Positions 1-9,899 of a stretch of DNA of 64,000 nucleotides are shown piece after piece. The DNA is taken from NCBI GenBank assembly GCA_029448655.1, contig JACCLO010000006.1, positions 1,860,001 through 1,924,000 of the forward strand. Reading direction: 5' to 3'. The DNA is from Wolfiporia cocos (lineage: Eukaryota > Basidiomycota > Agaricomycetes > Polyporales > Phaeolaceae). Numbering within the stretch: the stretch's first letter is position 1; every line of letters begins with the position of its first letter. Both the position numbers and the translations under genes were made by a program. The notes beneath the pieces are model-generated. The model had not been told where the DNA came from and did not search any database. It worked only from the letters and a program-made list of their open reading frames with translations.

Positions 1-44
1 ACCACACGCCCCGAATTGTTATCGTGAGAGCAAACGGGACTCAC

Positions 45-607
45 GTAACGTCCGCGCCGTGCGCATGATACGAGACGGGGAAAGGTTCAGACTCCTCGCG
101 CTGCATGCGCAGCTGCGAGGTCGACGACTGCTTCGACACCGCGCCGTGCTCGGAACGCGGGCTCGCCGAGCCGCGGGAAGATAACGCCTGGCCCGCGCGC
201 TCCTGCCGCGATACGAGATAGTTCCTGAGCATCGCCGTCTTGTCCTCCTCTGTGAGCTCGTCGAGCGCATCACCGCCATTCCCGCTCGCAGGCGTGCTCG
301 ACACTGGGGCAGGCCGCGAAGCGTGGATCCCGCCGACGGGGGTGCTCGAGGAGGCCTCCCCCGGACCTGCTAATCTGCTCGGCAGCAAGAGCGGGGAGCC
401 TCCCGCCGGGTTGGGCGTCCCAATTGGCGTCCCGCGCCGAGGGATGTTGGGCGGCGGTGGCGTGCCAGCGTACTGTGCACGGAGGACGCGGGGACTGGGC
501 GAGCCAGATACGCCGACAGGGACATTGAGGGTAGGGGTGCTCGCAATAGAGCGCGCTGCCGAGCGTGGGCTGGCGATGTCGACTGGATTAGACTGCGAGG
601 GCGGCAT
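45..607 (-). CDS. AVT3-like vacuolar amino-acid transporter, first exon (partial)
   Basis: This is the first coding exon of a gene that continues beyond the left edge. The start ATG is at 607. The roughly 188 visible residues are low-complexity, rich in Ser, Pro and Gly, and include a TPPPPNIPRRGTP stretch, an acidic LDELTEEDK patch and a C-terminal EPFPVSYHAHGADVT. That last motif normally precedes the first membrane segments of fungal AVT3/AVT4-type transporters, which export neutral amino acids from the vacuole. The exon ends at a consensus donor GTGAGT (44 down to 39), so the in-frame stop just after it is intronic. The transmembrane domain lies outside the window, so the family call rests only on this N-terminal tail. 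The region upstream (608 onward) would hold the promoter. Confidence 0.6.
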
Positions 608-1281
608 GGTGGTTCAGAGGAGAGTGTGATACGGTGCGCTGTGCTCTGGTGGTAAGTGAAGCCTCGAGTCATGTGCCAGTCCATTGACGCGTCTGTAGGC
701 GCGCGACGCGACGCGGACTGACCTCCCTCGAATCGTCAGGCTCTGCGAACACCTCCATCAGCGCAACAAACGGAACAAGTTACAGAAGTGGCGCCCATGG
801 TCATTACAGAGCTCCTGTTGGACTAGTACGGTCAAATGGCACCGACGGAGAGGCACCGACAACGAGCCTCGGAGTCTGAGATCAAGATCGCGACTGCAGC
901 CTAGCAATATCATCCAAAGTATCAGACACCAATCACGTCCTGCAACTGACTACTAGCGCCGCTCGACTCATACAGTGCTATTGAATGGTATTGCGTCAAT
1001 ATGAGGAGTGAATAGGTTCTACTATCATTGCAGTTGTGTGCTCTGTCGCCGTATGCTACCGCCGAAGTTAATTAACGCAGTCATACTCCGCTGAAGAACC
1101 GATACGGACTTCGCAGCAGATCGTAGCCCATCGCACTTCCGCACTTCCCTCGCCAATACTGGCTGCCCATTATTCCGCTGCCATCAGTAGGCAACTGCTT
1201 CAAATCAGGATCTCCTTGAATGTGTACCGATCTATGGGCACAATGGACTTTTCATCTTCTGAATAACGCACGGACACTCAC
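608..1281. other. intergenic, promoter side of the AVT3-like gene
   Basis: I see no convincing coding exon here. Only short open frames without family resemblance are present. The part next to 607 should contain the promoter and 5' leader of the transporter gene. Confidence 0.5.
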
Positions 1282-1428
1282 ATATCCTATGTGGCCTACA
1301 TAAAAACAGTATCCAAAGTAGTCTTCACCGTGGAATGTTCCCTTGTGCCAACACCAGCGTTCACATTTGTCGCATTCGTCCTCGTCCTCATCATCCACTT
1401 CTTCTGAATCACTCTCATCGTCGTCCAT
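1282..1428 (-). CDS. possible small exon, acidic then Cys/Trp-rich peptide
   Basis: An ATG at 1428 opens about 49 codons: a run of Asp/Glu/Ser, then a compact Cys/His/Trp-rich segment (CDKCERWCWH ... GYCFYVGH). It ends exactly at a consensus donor GTGAGT (1281 down to 1276). The frame is open upstream of the ATG for about 17 more codons, so the exon could start earlier. The Cys/His spacing suggests a small metal-binding fold, but I cannot assign a family. No second exon could be placed with confidence. It could be a relic exon rather than a live gene. Confidence 0.25.
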
Positions 1429-1736
1429 CGCATCACTTCCTTTCGGAATGATAATACTCAGCCTGGCACCTGGGGAATCGATCAGGCGCTAATGAGCACT
1501 TCGCTGTTCATCGATGAGCGACCATATATCTATATCTTGTTGGTAGCGTAAGTTCGATTGCTCCAATCCGTATATGATGTATACTAGAATCCTTCTGGAA
1601 AGAGGTCTGTGGACTAGATGTATGCATCTAGTAGCTCACAACTCCCATCTCGGAACACACCATCGGTCGGTTTCATGCCACCGAAAATATACTATGGATC
1701 GTAATCAGAGCCATTTCAGCATGATCATACGTCTAG

Positions 1737-2025
1737 CTACTCGATAAGAGATACGACTACATTCTCTTTTCGCAAGTTTAGGTTATGAACCTTCTTGGGC
1801 AGCAGTTTCACTTGTCGAGCCTTCAGGATCTCCAAGCCTCTGCTACCGAAGTAACGGCCGCTCTCGAACGACCAACAGGCACTACTACGTGGCCATACGA
1901 GCATTCCGCGAATGTACTGTCCCAGCTCTTCATCCATTGCCGGTCCGAAGGAAGGGAGCTCTTTGATTCGTCTCAATATGCGCGCCTGGGTCTCAGAGTG
2001 ATATTCGACCGCCCATCGGATCGCA
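1737..2025 (-). pseudogene. sesquiterpene synthase pseudogene, 3' part
   Basis: This is the C-terminal portion of a class I terpene synthase, separated from its 5' part (10238-11214) by the retrotransposon. The frame carries ELPSFGP followed by WSFESGRYFG, which aligns with LPSWGP and [10 protein letters not shown] of the two intact synthases at 23.4 and 30.3 kb. The Arg-Tyr pair before the C-terminus is typical of fungal sesquiterpene synthases and contacts the diphosphate. The frame is open to a stop at 1737. The insertion point is at 2026-2030, the duplicated target CTGGC. The gene also carries at least one frameshift in its 5' part, so it was probably not functional even without the insertion. 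Confidence 0.8.
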
Positions 2026-2030
2026 CTGGC
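2026..2030. repeat. 5' target site duplication CTGGC
   Basis: CTGGC immediately before the 5' LTR is repeated immediately after the 3' LTR at 10233-10237. Five base pairs is the usual duplication for Ty3/gypsy integrase. Confidence 0.9.
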
Positions 2031-2401
2031 TGTCACAAGCCGATTTTCTCCAACTAGCTTGCGACTAGAGACAACCCTTATCTTATCTAAGCGCCCGCCT
2101 ATGCATCACGTGCAAAGACCCCGAACACCCCACACGTGCTTACACAGACCCCGGACACCCTTGATGTGGCTCTACACCTACGATAGGGTTTACCATACTC
2201 TAAACGGTCTATCAGCTTACGTAATACTGTATAGTAGCCAAACATGTACAAACAGCCTACGAGCATATATACCAGCCAGACGAGCAGGGAGCACCCCAGA
2301 CTCGTCTTGGCCTTTGTTGCCTTGAGTAGCCTCAGACTAGGAATACGCTTTCACGCGAGTAATATTCCCCTGAGTAGTTGCTTGAGAATACGCTTGTGTC
2401 A
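2031..2401 (+). repeat. 5' LTR
   Basis: The 371-bp terminal repeat starts TGTCACAAGC and ends GCTTGTGTCA. It contains a TATATA box (2266-2271), a likely transcription start near 2298 and therefore U3, R and U5 regions. I found no difference from the 3' copy at 9862-10232. Confidence 0.93.
2266..2271 (+). promoter_or_regulatory. LTR TATA box and inferred transcription start
   Basis: TATATA at 2266-2271 lies 27-32 nt upstream of AGACTCGTCTT (2298-2308), a normal TATA-to-start distance. That 11-mer is the exact reverse complement of the sequence just downstream of the LTR, which fits an RNA that starts at or very near 2298. Confidence 0.6.
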
Positions 2402-2402
2402 T

Positions 2403-2413
2403 AAGACGAGTCT
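2403..2413 (+). promoter_or_regulatory. self-priming primer binding site
   Basis: AAGACGAGTCT, one nucleotide past the 5' LTR, is a perfect 11-nt reverse complement of 2298-2308, the inferred 5' end of the transcript. No TGG-starting site complementary to a tRNA 3' end is present in the first 40 nt after the LTR. This matches the self-priming mechanism known for the Tf1/sushi group, in which the first 11 nt of the mRNA fold back and are cleaved to prime minus-strand synthesis. Confidence 0.7.
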
Positions 2414-3161
2414 CCACCCCGTTCTGAGTTCATTCCAGAACAACCCCGGCGCACTAGGGGCAAAGTGCACTGTTTCTTCGCCCTCGAGTTTCGACTCGGG
2501 TGTTTAAACTTTTATCCTCCCGTATCCCAGGGACAAGGGACTGGGTTCTGGGGGCATACACTTGTGAACAGCGTGTAGGGGACCACTCCTACCGTTGCTT
2601 CTAAGCTACTGGGCCACCGTCGTGCAACGCGGCGTAAAGGCTTTGGGTTTCATCCCCACCGTAGTAGACGTGTACCCGACGCGAAATAATCAAAGGCGTT
2701 AAGGGGCCCTACGGCAGATTACAGAGGCACTGGGCACCTACTTACGCTCATTACCGAGCCGACTATACGGGCATTACCGCCCCCTCCCGTTACTATACAA
2801 CCCAGCGCCCCACCAGGCGGCTGAAGAGGCGCGACACAGCCTGTCCATACGGTCACTTGACCAAAAATACGATAGTTTTTAGACCCTCCATCCCAAGGGT
2901 TTAGATCCCGTGCCCCCGGTATCCCGAATTAGCTTCGGGGCTGGACGAGGTTTCGGAGGCAGAGATTACTTGCCGGCCTTGGGCTGAAAACCCCTTGGCG
3001 TTTCTTGGCGCACCTCCGAAAAGAGGTGGTCTCTGAATAGAGTGGAAGAACAGTTTCTAGTTACCACCCCGATCGCAGCTATAGGCTGATCCACAGTGGG
3101 CGGGTAGCGCTGTTTTTCGCGACTCTACATTCTATACGTACACCTTCTCCCATACGATACA
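2414..3161 (+). other. retrotransposon leader between primer site and Gag
   Basis: About 750 nt of untranslated leader. No long open frame or recognised motif is present. It probably contains packaging and translation signals that cannot be identified by eye. Confidence 0.5.
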
Positions 3162-6100
3162 ATGGCCGCGCCCCACGACCTCGACTACATCCGCGGCCCC
3201 AGACCCGACCAAATCCCGCTCCCCGGCGGCACCATCATCGGCACCCCCACCGTCACCAACAACCCGTTCCACCCAGGGCAATGGGTGAACTACCAGGTAC
3301 ACGGATTGCCCGAGGACTTCGCCTTGCTCTCGGTGGCCGACAGCATCCACGCCCCCCGACCTGACGTAGTAAACGCCCCCGTCCACACTGAGACAATCGG
3401 ACAGGCCTCCCCCGGTCGGTCACTCCCCTACGGAGCGTCTCAGGCCGACCAAGGCCCCGGTATGGAACGGTTGGGAGAAGCCTTCCACCTGGCCCGGGAA
3501 CAATCCAACACGGTCCGCGGCGCGAGTCCTCTGGGTCACATTGACTCGCCCCTGGCTCTACAATGGGCATTCCCCCCCAATCCAACCACGGCGGACTTCG
3601 GATTTCGGTGTCAAACGGTAGCGACAACAATGGTTCAGACCGGTGTGTGGAACGCCGACATGGGAGCACGATTCCTGCGGGAGGCACAACGCCTCCAGGC
3701 AGATGCAATCGCGGCAGGAGATGCGGCATCACTACACAGCCAGCACTCCGCCCCCCGTCGGTCAGTACCATCGGTTCCGGAAGAGCGTTTCCGGCCGGTG
3801 GAAAACTGGGTAAGGTCCGTCCACATGGGATCTCCCCCACCGGTGAACCCCGCAACCCGTCCGGCAACCCGAGGATCGAACGGCTCCAGGCAGACGAACC
3901 CATTCCTGCCCGGATACACCCCCCCGGTCATCACCCCGCAGGTCCCCTTCTCGGTCATGGCAGCACAGCCCCCGGTCCCTCCGTCGGTAGCACCGCAGAC
4001 AGCGCATGTGAACACCTGGAGAGCCGCGCCTCTCACGGGAACGCGTGCGTCTATGTGGCGGCCCGAGAAACCGGCGAGCTCGCAATGGGACGCGTATTCA
4101 ATGCTCCCGGAGCCGCAGCCTGACCCCCGGTACAAGTCTAAGGTGCGCGAACCCGAACCCTTCACCGGCGAAAACTTCATCGCCTGGGTAATGCGCCTGA
4201 AGCTGTACATCGACGACAACCGGCCGCTGCTCTTCACAGACAGCAAGAAAATCGGCACGGCCATCTCGTTGATACGGGGACCAAAGGTAGACTCGTGGGT
4301 AACGGCATTCACGCGGGAACATTACCGTGACGGACAATGGCATCTGAGTTGGCTACGCTTCATTTGGGAGCTACACCAAAAGTTCGACGACCCCGACTTG
4401 GAAAAGAAGTCGGCGGTCGCTGCGGAAAAACTCAGCATGACCCTCGGCAAGGGCGAGGAGTACTTCCAGGAACTGGAAAGACTTCTTTCGGAGGCAAAAT
4501 ACGACAAGGAGAACCAGATAGTACATCGCTGGGTCACCTCCGCCATCCCGAAGGAAATCTATACGGCAGTCCACTCCGCCTTCGTCGCCGCCACGGTAAA
4601 CGACAAATCGCAACGGGGATACAATGTCCAGATTCCGGAAGACTACGAATCTTGGAAACAGGCTATCCTCCGTACGGACAATGCGATGCGTCGTCTCCGC
4701 GATGAGGAAAAGCTGCGCCACGGTCGTGACTCGGGTAAGGGAGCTGCCGACAAAGGAAAGGGTCGGGCAACAACATCGTCATCGGGAACCACGCGGCCGG
4801 AGCCCACCGCGGAAGAACGGGCCAACTTGCTCAAGAGGAAGTGCCACTCTTGCAGCAAGACACAAGCAGAGGCACCAGGGAAGGGCTGCAACAAGCCCGT
4901 CTGGCACCAACCCAACTGGAAGCCCCGAGCAGCTACCAGTGGAGGGAATACCGGTGCCGGACCCTCGCAACCGGCGCGCACCCGCCAGGCCGTCGAAGCA
5001 CCACCAGCAGAAAAAGTCCTTGGGGAAGTATCCCAGGAGGACTTCGTGCGAATGGTGTCGGCATGGGCCAAGGAAAATCCGGAGGCTGCGAAGGAAGCCG
5101 GATTCACTCAGGTACGTCCCTTCTCTAATAATAAATTTTCAGTTCTGGAGATCGAGGAACCAGTAAATGTCTCTATCTCCGAATCTGCCTCGGAGGGTAA
5201 CGAACCGGTGGATGGACTATATGGGCTAGGAACCGGGGCCCCGATATTTGATTACGTATCTGTACCACGTTCAGTAGATTTGGCGCCTGGTGACGACGAC
5301 GGAGCTTCAACATGCTCCGACGATTCGTTTGTAACAGCCTCAGAGGAGCCTCCCACCGGAGCTTGGCGGGAGGATAAAACCGTGCTTAATTCCTCTATTG
5401 TAAACAACGTAAACTATGTGCCAATGGACGTAGACCCGGTTGTAGACTCAGATGTGCAGATGGCAGACGCATCTAAGCCTACAGTCCAGAAAAAGACGGA
5501 AAAGAAAGTGCGGCGTCGACGAGCCAAGAAGAAGGCTGTCACGCTCGACATATACCTAGACCACCCGCGGGCAATCCCCCCTGAGCGCAAAAGCGAAGGA
5601 GCCGCGGGTTACGATCTTCACTCCGCGGAGGAAGTCGTTATACCAAACGGGAAACGCATCACCGTGGACACAGGCATAATGATCCGAATGCCACCCGGTG
5701 TATACGGCCGCATAGCTCCACGATCCGGACTCGCCTTGAAGGGGGTCGACGTGGAGGCCGGTGTAGTCGATGAAGACTACACCGGTCGGTTAAAAGTCAT
5801 ACTGAATAATCAAACCGGAACAGATTATCAGGTCGAGTATGGGGACAGAATCGCCCAGTTCATACTCGAATGCAACATGACACCAGACACGCGCATAGTA
5901 AAAAGCATTAGGGAAACCAGACGCGGAACACAGGGGTTCGGCTCTACTGGTGAGAAACTCAGAGGGAATGTAGTGGTAATCCAGACGGGGAAACGGGGAC
6001 GGCAGATCGAAGTACCGATCACCCTCCACCGCCCTGACGGACGTGCCCTCTTCACAAAGGCACTGATAGACTCCGGTTCAACGGGATCGGTCATCAGTCG

Positions 6101-9100
6101 TGCCTATGTGGAGGAACACAAACTCGAGCAACTCCCACTAGACCGACCCGTCAAACTGTACAACGCTGACGGTAGTACCAACGCTGCGGGCAAAATGACG
6201 CACTATGTCGAACTCCAGATGCAGATCGACACGCACTTGGAGACGCGCAAGTTCCACGTCACCGAGCTGAGCTCGGCAGACATATTCCTCGGCTTCGATT
6301 GGTTGGAAGATCACAATCCCACCATCGACTGGAAGAAACGCCGAATCACCTTCACCTGCGACTGCGAACACGAGCAGATCGAGGAGGGTGACCATATCTA
6401 TTACATCTTTGCTGATGCATGGTTACGGAATAGGGACGAATGCCGGGCCGACATCGCTGAGCGAGTCCGCGCGACGAAGGCAACCGAGATCGCCATCGCC
6501 ACCGGTAAAACCACGGAAGCCAAGACTTTCGAGGAGGTGGTCCCTGAGTACTTACACGAATTCGAAGACGTGTTCAAGGAAACGGAATTTGACCAACTCC
6601 CCGAAAGACGACCGTGGGACCACGCCATCGAACTCTTACCGAACTCCGAACCCTACGCCGGCAAGATCTATGCCCTATCGCCCCGAGAACAAGAGGCGTT
6701 AGATGATTTCTTGGAAGAACAGCTGCGGACTGGACGCATACGACCATCCAAGTCACCATGGGGGGCACCATTCTTCTTCGTCAAGAAGAAGGATGGGAAA
6801 CTGAGACCCATTCAGGACTACCGGAAGTTGAACCAGATGACCAAGAAGAACCGGTACCCGCTCCCTCTGATCACGGAGCTGCTCAACAAGCTGAAACGAG
6901 CTAAGTACTTCTCTAAATTGGACATTCGTTGGGGATACACGAACGTCAGAATCAAAGAAGGCGACGAAGAAAAAGCCGCCTTCATCACTAATAGGGGATT
7001 ATACGAACCTTTAGTGATGTTCTTTGGAATGTGCAACGCACCGGGCACGTTCCAGACTTTGATGAACGACATCTTCCGAGATCTGATAATGACTGGAAAG
7101 GTCATTGTATATTTAGACGACATACTTGTTTTCACGGAAACCGAGGCAGAACACAAAGAGATCCTGCGCAAGGTTCTGCTCGTTCTCCGTCAAAACAAGC
7201 TAACCTGTAAACCAGAAAAATGCGAGTTCATGAAGTCGGAAGTAGAATACTTGGGACACATAATCTCTCACGGGGAAATCCGTATGGATCCCGCGAAGGT
7301 GGCGGCAGTGGCTGAATGGCCCGCACCTCGGAACAAGAAAGAAGTGCAATCCTTCATAGGATTCGCAAACTTCTACCGGAGATTCATTCCCAAGTTCTCC
7401 ACGGTAGCACGCCCACTGATAAACCTAACCAAGGACACGCCTTGGCAGTGGGGTACGGCGGAACAAGAGTGTTTCGATAAGTTAAAGAAAATATTTATCG
7501 AAGCACCCGTGTTAGGGATACCAAACGACGACGACCCTTTCCGCATAGAGGCAGACTCTTCAGACTTCGCAACTGGAGCCTGCCTCATGCAGAAACAGGA
7601 CGGTGTCTGGAAACCCATCGCCTACCAGAGTAAGACGATGCTACCGGCAGAACGGAACTACGAAATTTACGACAGAGAACTTCTCGCCATCATGCGCGCA
7701 CTCGATGAATGGCGGCATTTCGTAATGGGTGGCAAACACCCTGTAGAAGTACTAACGGACCACAAGAACCTAGAATATTTTAAGACCCCGCAGAAAATTA
7801 ATCCGCGACAAGCCCGGTGGATGACGGAACTCGCCGAGTACGACCTACAACTCGTGCACATCCCCGGGAAGACCAATGGAAGGGCCGATGGGCTTTCCCG
7901 AAGAAGTGATCACGGAAACGACAAAGATCACCTCGAAGGACAAGTCGTCCTGAAGCCACACCTCTTCGTCCAAGACAGCGCAGAAAGGCTGCGATCCTCT
8001 TTCTATACTGTAGTCAAGGGTATCACCCACGACGAAGTAAAAGAGAGGGTCAAAGCGGAAGCCGCTCTCTACGATGGAAAGGAAGGAGTAGAAGTAGGGG
8101 AAACGACCGAGGACGGTCTGCGATATAGGAGGGGGAGGTTAATTATCCCTCGGAACGAAGAATTAATCGGAAAAATCATTTCTTCGTTCCACGACACCGT
8201 CTCAGCGGGACACCCTGGCACCGAAAACACATACACTGCCATACATCGACACTACTGGTGGCCCAAGATGCGCTCAGACATCCGCCAGTACGTCAAAGCT
8301 TGTATCAAGTGCCAGGCCGCTAAGCCGGACCGATCCAAACGCGCGGCTCCACTCAACCCGAACCCAACTCCAGCACACAACTGGGAGAACATTTCCGTAG
8401 ACATGATCACGGGACTCCCCACCTCCAAGGGTCGCGATGCGATAATTGTAGTAGTAGACATGAAGTCAAAGGACTATATAGCTGTACCAACAACGACTAA
8501 ACTATCGGCCGAAGGATGGGCCAACATATTTATAGACAAAGTATATACACAACACGGACTACCAAAGAAAATATTTAGCGACAGAGGACCGCAATTTGTA
8601 GCAGAATTCATAAAGGACGTATATCGTAGACTAGGCATACAGGGAAACCCGAGTACCGCGTTCCACCCACAGACAGACGGGCAGACGGAACGTATGAACC
8701 AGGAACTCGAGGTCTACCTCAGGTTATTTATTAATGATACTCATACGAACTGGCCGGACTTACTCCCGCTGGCAAGCTTTGCGTACAAGACACACGTACA
8801 CAGTAGCACGGGATATAGTCCCTTTTACCTTACGCACGGATACCACCCCTTCACAGGTGTAGAGGCGCCGGAACAAGAAGAGGGGGTAGCACGGGATTGG
8901 GTCGAACACATGCACACCATATCCAAACTCGCTTCACAAAACCTGGAGAAAGCTAAGCTACGCATGAAAGAGTACTACGACAGGAAACGAGCATCGCCAC
9001 TATCGTACTCTGAAGGCGACTTGGTTTGGGTCGACGGCCGCAACATAAACATGGGCCACCCAACCAAGAAGCTCGACTCCAAGCGATTTGGACCGTACAA

Positions 9101-9899
9101 GGTCACGAAGAAGGTCGGGCATGGAGCATACGAACTAGACCTCCCCGCAGACATGCGCGGAATATACCCAGTATTCAACGAGGTCTTACTCCTACCATAC
9201 ACGCCGCCCGCCTTCCCCAATCAGGACCATAGTAAAGTGACGGAAGGCAATGACGTTCGCAGGCCTCTCAGGATCCTCGAATCCAGGGAAGACCGAGGGC
9301 GAATCGAGCTAGAAGTCGAGTGGTCTGACGGGACTAAAACATGGGAACGAAAACGTGGATTGAACCATTACCAAGAGCTGGTCACAAAGTTCTTCGAAGC
9401 TAGACCATCCGCCCCAGGCAACCAGTGGAAAAACAGAAACACTGGCTGGGACCACTCTGACACCAAATGGGACCCAGAGTGGGAGGACTTCGAACGAAAA
9501 GCTCAGGAAATGGGACTCAGGCAGAACCCGAAGGAGTTCATAATATACGACGACATAGACACTACACTTCTTGTCAAAGGCAGTATACCATTCTACGCCT
9601 ACGAAAAGAAGCTCGTCGCTCGTAACTTCTGGTTCTGCGATCCACGAACACGGGTCATGCAATACGGAATACGCGTTGGAACACCGATAGAATCCACTAT
9701 ACCTGAATCGATAGGATACTGGATCTATCCGGTCCTAAACACACTCCAACTGGCGCACCCACACATCTGCACCAAAACCGTAGACCACCCGTGCCATGTT
9801 GACCAAACAATGTACAAAGTGATTGCTGGGCGTGGGGACACGCAGCTAGAAGAGGGGGTACTGTCACAAGCCGATTTTCTCCAACTAGCTTGCGACTAG
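3162..9899 (+). CDS. Gag-Pol polyprotein with embedded dUTPase
   Basis: A single 2245-residue frame. Approximate domains: Pro-rich Gag N-terminus (1-320); capsid-like domain (325-520); a degenerate zinc knuckle near 560 (CHSC, then a Cys and a His); a spacer; dUTPase (792-931) with motifs GAAGYDLHSA, PRSGLALKG, GVVDEDYTG, GDRIAQFI and RGTQGFGSTG; aspartic protease with DSGS at 970-973; reverse transcriptase with YLDD at 1317-1320; RNase H (about 1455-1575); integrase with an H/C-type zinc site (about 1676-1716) and a DDE core from Asp 1747; a chromodomain-like segment (about 2034-2090). About 150 further residues of unknown type follow. No frameshift separates Gag and Pol, so both are made as one precursor. 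The frame ends 38 nt inside the 3' LTR. All key catalytic motifs look intact. Confidence 0.95.
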   Translation: MAAPHDLDYIRGPRPDQIPLPGGTIIGTPTVTNNPFHPGQWVNYQVHGLPEDFALLSVADSIHAPRPDVVNAPVHTETIGQASPGRSLPYGASQADQGPGMERLGEAFHLAREQSNTVRGASPLGHIDSPLALQWAFPPNPTTADFGFRCQTVATTMVQTGVWNADMGARFLREAQRLQADAIAAGDAASLHSQHSAPRRSVPSVPEERFRPVENWVRSVHMGSPPPVNPATRPATRGSNGSRQTNPFLPGYTPPVITPQVPFSVMAAQPPVPPSVAPQTAHVNTWRAAPLTGTRASMWRPEKPASSQWDAYSMLPEPQPDPRYKSKVREPEPFTGENFIAWVMRLKLYIDDNRPLLFTDSKKIGTAISLIRGPKVDSWVTAFTREHYRDGQWHLSWLRFIWELHQKFDDPDLEKKSAVAAEKLSMTLGKGEEYFQELERLLSEAKYDKENQIVHRWVTSAIPKEIYTAVHSAFVAATVNDKSQRGYNVQIPEDYESWKQAILRTDNAMRRLRDEEKLRHGRDSGKGAADKGKGRATTSSSGTTRPEPTAEERANLLKRKCHSCSKTQAEAPGKGCNKPVWHQPNWKPRAATSGGNTGAGPSQPARTRQAVEAPPAEKVLGEVSQEDFVRMVSAWAKENPEAAKEAGFTQVRPFSNNKFSVLEIEEPVNVSISESASEGNEPVDGLYGLGTGAPIFDYVSVPRSVDLAPGDDDGASTCSDDSFVTASEEPPTGAWREDKTVLNSSIVNNVNYVPMDVDPVVDSDVQMADASKPTVQKKTEKKVRRRRAKKKAVTLDIYLDHPRAIPPERKSEGAAGYDLHSAEEVVIPNGKRITVDTGIMIRMPPGVYGRIAPRSGLALKGVDVEAGVVDEDYTGRLKVILNNQTGTDYQVEYGDRIAQFILECNMTPDTRIVKSIRETRRGTQGFGSTGEKLRGNVVVIQTGKRGRQIEVPITLHRPDGRALFTKALIDSGSTGSVISRAYVEEHKLEQLPLDRPVKLYNADGSTNAAGKMTHYVELQMQIDTHLETRKFHVTELSSADIFLGFDWLEDHNPTIDWKKRRITFTCDCEHEQIEEGDHIYYIFADAWLRNRDECRADIAERVRATKATEIAIATGKTTEAKTFEEVVPEYLHEFEDVFKETEFDQLPERRPWDHAIELLPNSEPYAGKIYALSPREQEALDDFLEEQLRTGRIRPSKSPWGAPFFFVKKKDGKLRPIQDYRKLNQMTKKNRYPLPLITELLNKLKRAKYFSKLDIRWGYTNVRIKEGDEEKAAFITNRGLYEPLVMFFGMCNAPGTFQTLMNDIFRDLIMTGKVIVYLDDILVFTETEAEHKEILRKVLLVLRQNKLTCKPEKCEFMKSEVEYLGHIISHGEIRMDPAKVAAVAEWPAPRNKKEVQSFIGFANFYRRFIPKFSTVARPLINLTKDTPWQWGTAEQECFDKLKKIFIEAPVLGIPNDDDPFRIEADSSDFATGACLMQKQDGVWKPIAYQSKTMLPAERNYEIYDRELLAIMRALDEWRHFVMGGKHPVEVLTDHKNLEYFKTPQKINPRQARWMTELAEYDLQLVHIPGKTNGRADGLSRRSDHGNDKDHLEGQVVLKPHLFVQDSAERLRSSFYTVVKGITHDEVKERVKAEAALYDGKEGVEVGETTEDGLRYRRGRLIIPRNEELIGKIISSFHDTVSAGHPGTENTYTAIHRHYWWPKMRSDIRQYVKACIKCQAAKPDRSKRAAPLNPNPTPAHNWENISVDMITGLPTSKGRDAIIVVVDMKSKDYIAVPTTTKLSAEGWANIFIDKVYTQHGLPKKIFSDRGPQFVAEFIKDVYRRLGIQGNPSTAFHPQTDGQTERMNQELEVYLRLFINDTHTNWPDLLPLASFAYKTHVHSSTGYSPFYLTHGYHPFTGVEAPEQEEGVARDWVEHMHTISKLASQNLEKAKLRMKEYYDRKRASPLSYSEGDLVWVDGRNINMGHPTKKLDSKRFGPYKVTKKVGHGAYELDLPADMRGIYPVFNEVLLLPYTPPAFPNQDHSKVTEGNDVRRPLRILESREDRGRIELEVEWSDGTKTWERKRGLNHYQELVTKFFEARPSAPGNQWKNRNTGWDHSDTKWDPEWEDFERKAQEMGLRQNPKEFIIYDDIDTTLLVKGSIPFYAYEKKLVARNFWFCDPRTRVMQYGIRVGTPIESTIPESIGYWIYPVLNTLQLAHPHICTKTVDHPCHVDQTMYKVIAGRGDTQLEEGVLSQADFLQLACD
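9848..9858 (+). promoter_or_regulatory. polypurine tract
   Basis: AGAAGAGGGGG lies three nucleotides before the 3' LTR and is the expected plus-strand DNA primer site. It lies within the coding frame of the polyprotein C-terminus. Confidence 0.75.

Noticed and set aside
2402..2440. tRNA primer binding site for the retrotransposon
   Set aside because: No TGG-starting sequence complementary to a tRNA 3' end follows the LTR. The self-priming 11-mer explains the site better.
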